From NCBI GenBank assembly GCA_037953625.1, contig CM075655.1, forward strand, positions 73,311,501 to 73,375,500: a stretch of 64,000 bases of DNA, in the 5' to 3' direction. Under the pieces are notes generated by a model, which saw only the letters and a program-made list of their open reading frames with translations, had not been told where the DNA came from and did no database searches. Source of the stretch: Crotalaria pallida. Taxonomy: Eukaryota > Streptophyta > Magnoliopsida > Fabales > Fabaceae. This document shows, piece by piece, positions 57,059-64,000 of the stretch. Both the position numbers and the translations under genes were made by a program. Every line of letters starts with the position of its first letter. Position 1 is the stretch's first letter.

Positions 57059-59188
57059 GAAAGACCAAAGACGGTTACTGAAATAAGAAGTTTTCTGGGG
57101 TTAGCTGGATATTATCGGAAGTTTATCGAAGGTTTTTCCAAGTTGGCTCTTCCGTTGACTCGTTTGACCCGGAAAGAGCAACCTTTTGTCTGGGATGAGA
57201 AGTGTGAAGTTAGTTTCCAGACGTTGAAGGACAAGTTAACATCATCTCCAGTGTTAACTTTGCCCGATCCTAGGAAAAGCTTCGATGTTTATTGTGATGC
57301 ATCTCGACAAGGTTTGGGTTGTGTCTTGATGCAAGAAGGGAAAGTTGTTGCTTATGCATCTCGTCAGCTGAAGGTGCATGAAGGGAACTATCCTACTCAC
57401 GACTTGGAATTGGCTGCCATTGTCTTTGCTTTGAAGATTTGGAGACATTACCTGTATGGTAATACGTTCCAAGTATTCAGCGACCATAAAAGTTTGAAGT
57501 ATCTCTTCGACCAAAAGGAACTGAATATGAGGCAACGTAGGTGGATGGAATTCCTGAAGGATTATGACTTCGAATTGCATTACCACCCCGGCAAAGCTAA
57601 TGTTGTAGCCGACGCTCTCAGTAGGAAGATGTTGCACATGAGTACGATGATGATAAAGGAAGCTCAGCTAATTGAAGAATTCCGCAACTTGAATTTGGCA
57701 ATTCAGTTCAAGCCGAGCTGCGTCAAGTTAGGAATGTTGCAAATCACAAATGAGTTTGAGGGTCAAGTTCGAAACCTTCAACAAGCGGACGAGGAGCTTC
57801 TAGAGAAGAAAAGATTAGGAATGGAAGGAGTAGAACCGGAATTCCAATTAGGATCTGATGGTATTTTGAGATTCCGGGATCGGATCTGCATCCCGGCAAA
57901 TCAAGAATTAAGAAGAGTTGTATTAGAGGAAGCCCACAAGAGCAAGCTGAGTATGCATCCTGGATCAACGAAGATGTATCAAGACCTGAAGAGGATGTTT
58001 TGGTGGCCCGGACTAAAGAGGGATGTTGCGTCTTACGTAGCGTCTTGCCTTGTCTGCCAAAAGGCGAAGATTGAGCATAAGAAGCCTGGAGGAGAACTAC
58101 AACCTTTAAGCATACCAGAATGGAAGTGGGATGGAATAGCTATGGATTTCGTAAGTGGTTTTCCAAGAACAAGAGAAAGCTTTGATGCAATTTGGGTTGT
58201 GGTTGATCGCTTAACGAAGTCTGCACATTTCATTCCAATCAACATGCAGTATCCGTTGGAGAAGCTTGCAAGATTGTACATTAAGGAGATTGTTAGATTG
58301 CACGGAATTCCCTCGAGTATTGTATCGGATCGTGATCCCCGTTTCGTGTCCCGGTTCTGGCAGAGTTTACATCAGGTATTGGGAACGCAGTTGAGGATGA
58401 GTTCCGCCTATCACCCTCAAACCGATGGTCAATCGGAAAGGACGATTCAATCCTTGGAAGACCTGCTTCGAGCGTGTGTTCTGGAATATCAAGAAGGGTG
58501 GGATCGGTTATTGCCGCTTGTGGAATTCACCTACAATAATAGTTATCACGCAAGCATCGGTATGGCCCCGTACGAAGCCCTCTATGGAAGGAAGTGTAGA
58601 ACCCCGCTATGTTGGTTCCAAGTGGGGGAGAAGGCTCTCATCGGACCTGAATTAGTTCAAGAAACGACTGAAAAGGTAAGGACTATCCAAGAGAAGATGA
58701 AGATCGCTCAAAGTCGCCAGAAGAGCTATGCCGACCAACGAAGATCCAAGCTCGAATTTCAAGAAGGAGATCATGTATTCCTGCGGGTTGTGCCAACGAC
58801 TGGAATTGGAAGGGTAATGAAGCCAAGGAAGCTATCTCCTAAGTTCATCGGCCCTTATCAGATTTTGAAACGAGTAGGCCCTGTCGTGTATCAGATCGCC
58901 CTACCCCCATTTTTGTCCAACCTGCACAATGTTTTCCATGTCTCTCAGCTTCGCAAATTTATCCAAGATCCATCTTCGATTGTGCAATTGCAACAAGATT
59001 TGATACCGCTGAAAGAAAATCTCACGTTTGATCTTGGACCCGTGAGAATAGAGGATAGAAGGATTAAGAAGCTGCGAGGGAAAGAGATTCCGTTAGTACG
59101 AGTTCTCTGGGGGCAAGGTGGAGTGTCTGACTCCACATGGGAATTAGAGTCTAAGATGAGGGATGAATATCCACATCTATTTTTGTAA
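57059..59188 (+). pseudogene. gag-pol: RNase H-integrase-chromodomain part of E gag-pol
   Basis: In the same frame as the upstream part, without an ATG at its head. Numbered through the stop, RNase H starts near VYCDAS (Asp808). The integrase zinc domain is H1021-H1028-C1058-C1061. The catalytic triad is Asp1091 (AMDFVSG), Asp1152 (VSDRDPRF) and Glu1188 (QSERT), a standard DD35E spacing. After LHNVFHVSQL comes the chromodomain-like tail (LRGKEIPLVRVLW, TWELESKM), the mark of chromoviruses that integrate into heterochromatin. All catalytic residues are present; expression would need the upstream amber to be bypassed. Confidence 0.95.
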
Positions 59189-59192
59189 ATCG

Positions 59193-59230
59193 GAATTTCG
59201 GGGACGAAATTCTATGTAAGTGGGGGAGGA
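59193..59230 (+). other. GGGA-loop hairpin and polypurine tract of E
   Basis: GAATTTCGGGGACGAAATTC (59193-59212) is a perfect 8-bp stem with a GGGA loop, starting four bases after the gag-pol stop. The polypurine tract AAGTGGGGGAGGA ends at 59230, flush with the 3' LTR. Confidence 0.85.
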
Positions 59231-60097
59231 TGTAAGGTCCTGTATTTTTATAAACAAAATAAATAAATGTGTTGAATAAAATAATGATTTTTCTGAAATT
59301 AAGATATTTTACTCGAGTATTGTAGAGGGTACTCGAGTATAATCACTATCTGTTTGAAAATTTGAATTTTGAGTCAAAAGACTCGAGTATGTCAGAAAAT
59401 ACTCGAGTGTTCTTGAGTTTTTGAGATATACTCGAGTAGAAAGAAAAAGACTCGAGTAAATCGAGCAGTCTGGCTAAATGTATAAGTTGGTTTTATAATT
59501 AATTTCGCACCAAAACGCGGTTTCTTGACGTGACAAGCATAGAGCTGAACCTTACTTCGAGTTGAAGTACTCTTAGACTATAAATTGATGCTTGGGTGAA
59601 GCATCAACACCTCTGAAGTTCCAAAACCCGAATTTGACCAGAAATTTCCCTGTTTTACAGAGTTCACTTTGATCCCTTTGTTCTCTCTCAATCCTCACCC
59701 ATTTTCCTTGAAACCTAAACACAAACTGAAGTTCTGATTCCATTCTTGAATTAGAACTCGAAATCACTTCAAATAGCCTTCTGAAGATCAGGTTCTAGGC
59801 CTACAAAGTTGGAGGTTCAAAACTGAGAAAAACAGAGTAACATTCAGTCTCAAGTATTCATCTTCATTGAAATCGTTTGGTAAATTCATGGATTCTTTTC
59901 GTGTCAAACTTGTTTCTGATTAAAGTTAGTATATCCTAGTTTCTGAAACTAACTTGTTTCATTCTTTTCATGCCAAATCCGTGGTGAAATCTGTGGCCAA
60001 AGTCAGCCTGTTCAACTCTTTTTCACCAAGTCCAGAATTTGGATTTTTGATCCAACCGATTTCTCTGTCGTTTTACTTGTTGATTAGCTTCTCTAAG

Positions 60098-61574
60098 GTA
60101 AGGGAGGAGTTATCTAAATACTAGAATGAGTTATTTCAAGCTGGAAATGTAGGAACCTCATATGGTTCATCAAGGGGTGAAGTTTGAATTGGGAATATGA
60201 CATAGAGGTCATAAACCCAAGTTTTTATAAACCAAACATGTCTAAATGGACCTAATGATGCTCACTGGATCAATTTTCGAAGTTAAAAACAAAAGGAAAT
60301 GAAAATCATATGTGAAATGGTTATTTGCTAAGTTTATGTTGATTTTGTGATTTATTGCATTTGATGTTGTTTCAATATTGATTACATGTTCTAACATGTT
60401 TATTTTATGTATCTAAGTTACTGTTTTGCATAAAAGTGGAAAGGAAAGGCTCTGAACTTGAATTGGCATTATAAAGTGCAGAAACTGGTGCTGCTGCTGC
60501 TAAAACACTCGAGTAATTGAAGAAAGACTCGAGTATTCTGGAAAATGGGAAGAACACTCGAGTATGTCTTGAAGGACTCGAGTAATTTTACATGAACACT
60601 CGAGTATGTGAAGAACTACTCGAGTAATTTAAAATAATTTTCAGAAAATCTTTACTTCTTTATGAAGTAATTAAAGATTAACTCGTCTAAACTCCTATAT
60701 GCTTAAATTTTAATTTCTGCTCTTAATATCTATAGATTTAATCCCATTGGTTGATTTTATCCTGGATGAGTCCTACTGGAATTTTATTCAGTGGTTGACA
60801 TATTCGGACAGGATGTCCCAATGGAGGTGCGTACACCCATTTGGTTGATTTTATTCCCACGTCCCAGTGGAAGTTTTTACCCACTTGGTTGATATTTTGG
60901 GAGTCCTAGATGGGGTCGTTGCACAAATTAATGACAACGTAATTAAATTCCTATTGTATAAAACCATCACAAAGTGGCTGGGCCGCTGATGGAATTTTTG
61001 GAAAGCACAAGCACCAGTTAATGCAAAAATGAAAAGATGGTTATAAGCAAGAAGGATTATGAATTTTGGGTCTCTATATTGGAGGCATGATATTCAAAGA
61101 TATGAATTAAAAGAGAAAAAGACAATGAACAATTATGTGACATTGACATGCATGGAGATGCTCCGATTTTGATTGTGGAATCTGGTATAGGTAGAAGTAT
61201 TCCGCAGCCCTGAGATAGCTGTGATGCCATAGCACGAAGATGCTGTGATGATTTGGATTCCGTAACATGAAAATGTTATGATGGCCAAATTCCCAATCAA
61301 ATCGTGACGCCTGGGTTGTGAATACGCTCCGGTTTGATGAACCATAGGATTATGAATATCCCGAGCCTGAGATACTCGGATGCCGAACCGCGTAGCATGA
61401 ATGGAGAGTAGGCATGCATCACGAAACTAAATGAAATATTATAAAAGACAGTTTGAGCATATACATATGCATTTATTATTGCTATCTGGAAACTTGTGCT
61501 TGTTATTTCTAGCCTCTGTTATGCTCATTTGTTATTGTGTTTAGCTATGACTCACTCCTAATCCCTTGTTGTAG
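60098..61574 (+). other. Predicted LTR intron (E, 3' LTR, 1,477 bases)
   Basis: Same donor (CTCTAAG|GTAAGGGAGG) and acceptor (CTAATCCCTTGTTGTAG) as the 5' LTR copy, and the same length. Prediction only. Confidence 0.5.
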
Positions 61575-61577
61575 GTC

Positions 61578-62063
61578 ATGGCCAGGAATATGTTTTGCGT
61601 GGAGATGAGGCCGCTCCCTAATGGGGAGTGGAACTTCGAGGATCATCGGGCCATCTATGAGGGAGACATGGAAGTTATTTTCCGTCACCCGAACCCATGG
61701 TCCCGAATGCGTCCGCGTAGGACGAGAATCCCAATGATGTACATTATGCACATTCCGCCCAATTTTGTGTTTCGGCATGGAACACCACCACCACCGCCAA
61801 GACGTTTTCCGAGACGCACCCTCCCACCAAGTCCATCACCCTCTGAAGAAAGAATTATTTTGGAGGTTCCTGCTCCCTCTCGTCCTTCCACTAGAGCCCG
61901 ATCTCGGACTCCGGTATATGTGCCATCTGAACCGGCACATGAAGAGGAGGAGGAGGAGGAGGATCCGATAGAGGATGAGGATCCGGTGGAGGATGCTGAC
62001 CCGGTGGCTGATGATGATTTCATGGACAACTCAACCGGTAGTCAGTGGAGAACTGATGATTGA
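61578..62063 (+). CDS. LTR-embedded ORF of E, 3' LTR copy (161 aa)
   Basis: Same protein as 53898-54371 with four more N-terminal residues, because an ATG lies three bases after the acceptor (GTC ATG GCC). The 5' LTR has ATA at that codon, so this copy probably shows the original start. It has one Val-to-Met difference (GDMEV). Given the young age of E, the intact frame alone is weak evidence of constraint; the match to A and I is the stronger argument. Confidence 0.7.
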   Translation: MARNMFCVEMRPLPNGEWNFEDHRAIYEGDMEVIFRHPNPWSRMRPRRTRIPMMYIMHIPPNFVFRHGTPPPPPRRFPRRTLPPSPSPSEERIILEVPAPSRPSTRARSRTPVYVPSEPAHEEEEEEEDPIEDEDPVEDADPVADDDFMDNSTGSQWRTDD

Positions 62064-62424
62064 GTTGAGTTGGGATGTTGGAGTGTGGATAGTGCTACTC
62101 ATCAGGTTTCTCTTATCTATTTGATATTTTGAGTTCCGAACCAGTTGCTCAAGGTTATTATAAATTTTGTTGTAAGATATGTAATATAATGTAATGACCT
62201 AGAGTACTTAAGTTAAACCTAGTGGTGATAGTTTTAATGTAATGGAAATGTACTTTCCTTTTTATGAAATATAATATGAATAGTTTCTTTCATGATAATT
62301 ATAATTTCCGCAAAGACTCGATAATGGATGATGACTGACTTTTAGTTTTTAAAAAAAAAAAATGGTCGAATTTTCTAAGAATGAATATTAAGTTTTGGAA
62401 TAAAAGTTGGGTCGTCACACAAGG

Positions 62425-64000
62425 CACTACACTTTGCAACTTGATTCTTCTCAACTCATTTGTCATAGCCCATCAAAATAAATTTCTTCCACAAAAATTT
62501 GGGGTTACATCATGGCATTGCAATGAAACTAAGTAAATACAGGGAATACAAAATACTTCAGGGAAAATGAAAGACTACCACCAGGCCCATTGAACTGAAT
62601 ACGGTAGTCCACAGAGAAGGCTTTGCTAGAGTCGACCTCAATTACTTCCGTCTCTGAGTAGCTAAGTCCTCGTCCAATTCTTCTAACTCCTCAGCCTCGA
62701 GGTCAATGTGTGCAGATGAAAGCATCGGGTATCCACCATGATCGTCAGCTGACACACCGATCTCAGTGTCTTCACATCACTTCTGATCTCGATAATCCAC
62801 TTTCCATCTTCCTTCGTCTCGAATGTCGAACACGAACTTAATAGGATCCACAGACTAAGGGAATAGACATCATAACACCAACATACATAACAGAAGACTA
62901 GAGAGAGTAAGTATTCCCAAGCATGTTATGCCAACGATGTGGGATTACAATAGGTAAGATATCAAGGAATAACAAAAACATATAAGCAAACCACACATAC
63001 AAGCAATCATATTCAAACCTCTACTTTACTCCATTTCTTTTCTTTTCTCCAAAACTTTACATATCCACAGAACTTCCATCAATTGCTTCCACTGCGAAAC
63101 TCTGATTCCATCCTCCATCTCATCCTCTTTTTCAAGCCATCTCTTAAGAATTATTTCTTAACAATATCAGTTATCTTTTCTTAATTAAGTTTTATGAATT
63201 CGTATCCATCAATGATGCGGGGGATTTAATCATCATTGAGGAGGGTCGCTCTCGAAGTTAGAACACACGTCTACATCTCCTCGGTCATCCACCCAACCTA
63301 GTCGGAAGCAAACAGGAGTACAGGACCTTTACCACGCGGGCACGACAACTGTCACAACACATAAATGGTCCCAGACCAGGAGGATCTCGTCCTCAAATCA
63401 TATCAATAATATCAAGGCTCACTGTCCACGCAGTGGCAAAACACAATGCCCCATTCCAGTCCCTCTCACTGTTCTCGATTTGCAATCTAGGGGGCGACAG
63501 TATATTTCTAGGGAGCTCGCAGAACTTACCACGGTATTGGACGCAGTCCCCACCACGTTAGTGCACCACTTATGGAGTTCGTTCTGCCTAGAAACATACT
63601 CGAGACTTCTTAACGTTTCACCGTCATCGTCCTCCCCTAATGCAATCTCCTCCTAAGTATCCGCAGATACCTATGGTTCCTTCCTCTCCACTACTTCTCA
63701 CTCTCATACCTCACCACGTATGTTAATGTATTTTAAAAGTCTTTTATCTTTTTAAGATCAATCCTAATGGTCGGCCCATCCTTCGTGCATCCCTTCAATG
63801 AGTCCCGACCGCTATCTTTGCACAATCTTTCTCGTCAGAGCACAGAGCTGGGTTCACATCATCACACTTGCATCTCTTTACACAACTTGTCTCCAACAAT
63901 CTCATATCATCCTCTTTCCCAAGATCTCAACTCACAAAACTTTTCTTAAAATCTCCCATCACAAACTTTTACAAATTTTCTCAAAATCTTGTTATACCAT
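62425..64000 (-). mobile_element. LTR K, second part (runs off window)
   Basis: Minus-strand LTR of the F/B/J kind. The block 63250-63660 is the reverse complement of the conserved part at 16735-17100 in B, 32140-32500 in F and 43550-43930 in J. Upstream of it in plus coordinates lie a decayed LTR ORF (62642-62854) and its acceptor (62855). The rest of the window is K's predicted intron; the donor would be near 64290, outside. Confidence 0.85.
62642..62854 (-). pseudogene. Decayed LTR ORF of K
   Basis: Directly after the acceptor-like TATTCCCTTAG (ends at 62855), one frame reads FVFDIRDEGRWKVDYRDQ, then a TGA. It stays open through an acidic tail (LEAEELEELDEDL) to a TAA. The start resembles the RPLPxGxW region of the other LTR proteins and the tail is acidic like theirs. 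No ATG begins the frame after the acceptor, so an upstream exon would be needed to start it. Confidence 0.45.

Larger units (their letters stand above)
51539..62419 (+). mobile_element. Element E, complete Tekay/Del-type chromovirus
   Basis: 10,881 bases flanked by CAAGG (51534-51538 and 62420-62424). LTRs are 51539-54725 and 59231-62419. By eye I count about nine substitutions and one A-run length change between them, so the insertion is recent. Primer site at 54731, gag-pol 54875-59188, hairpin 59193-59212, polypurine tract 59218-59230. The left LTR starts TATAAGG where the right starts TGTAAGG. Both LTRs carry a 12-palindrome set, a predicted intron and the small acidic-tail ORF. Confidence 0.97.
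59231..62419 (+). mobile_element. 3' LTR of element E
   Basis: 3,189 bases, TGTAAGGTCC...GTCGTCACA, nearly identical to the 5' LTR. Palindrome clusters are at 59310-59458 and 60505-60626, the predicted intron at 60098-61574 and the ORF at 61578-62063. Confidence 0.95.

Overview
The window is nuclear DNA of a flowering plant, probably a eudicot. The species cannot be named from the sequence. I found no single-copy host gene and no rRNA, tRNA or CRISPR locus. Almost every base belongs to nested LTR retrotransposons of the Ty3/gypsy superfamily. Most are Tekay/Del-type chromoviruses (gag-protease-RT-RNaseH-integrase order, chromodomain-like tail, primer site TGGTATCAGAGC matching initiator tRNA-Met). 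One remnant is Tat/Ogre-like.

Layout. A (minus): 3' LTR 1-2513, interior 2514-6518, 5' LTR 6519-9396 continued at 26828-27496. B (plus): a solo LTR inserted in A's 5' LTR, 9397-26822, target duplication AATTG. Inside B lie C (minus, about 12341-15762, truncated) and D (minus, 17616-26526, duplication TCTAC, no coding capacity). H: 27497-29210, the Tat-like host, with an integrase end and an antisense ORF cut by F. F (plus): LTR 29211-33653, defective interior 33654-37155, second LTR 37156-41602, then a second truncated interior 41603-43548 fused to J. J: an LTR fragment 43549-44659 and 48253-48661, split by I. I (plus): a solo LTR of the A family, 44660-48247, duplication AACTT. G (minus): a solo LTR, 48918-51323. 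K (minus): an LTR at 51326-51538 and 62425-64000, split by E. E (plus): a complete, very young element, 51539-62419, duplication CAAGG, whose gag-pol frame is broken by one amber codon.

The unusual part is inside the LTRs. Families A/I, E and F/J/K carry a small ORF within the LTR. In A, I and E it encodes a related protein (motifs RPLPxGxW, EDHRA, HPNP, RPRRxRIP, acidic tail ending STGSQWR). F, J and K carry a more distant form. Each ORF starts at, or within about 15 bases of, a splice-acceptor-like site. A strong donor-like site (usually AG|GTAAGGG or AG|GTGAG) lies 1.15-1.48 kb upstream. Every family with the region intact shows this donor/acceptor pair, including C, D and G, which have no long ORF. 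The predicted introns hold family-specific stem-loops with conserved loops and co-varying stems. The promoter side of most LTRs, and the intron of A/I/E, hold clusters of short palindromes: TACTCGAGTA in A/I/E, TAATCGATTA in C/G, CGCC-TG-GGCG in D.

My inference is that these LTRs share a spliced leader, a leader-encoded accessory protein and rapidly changing dyad or hairpin sites. None of this was tested by search or folding; it comes from reading the sequence. A second conserved hairpin, with a GGGA loop, sits just before the polypurine tract in A, D, E and F.
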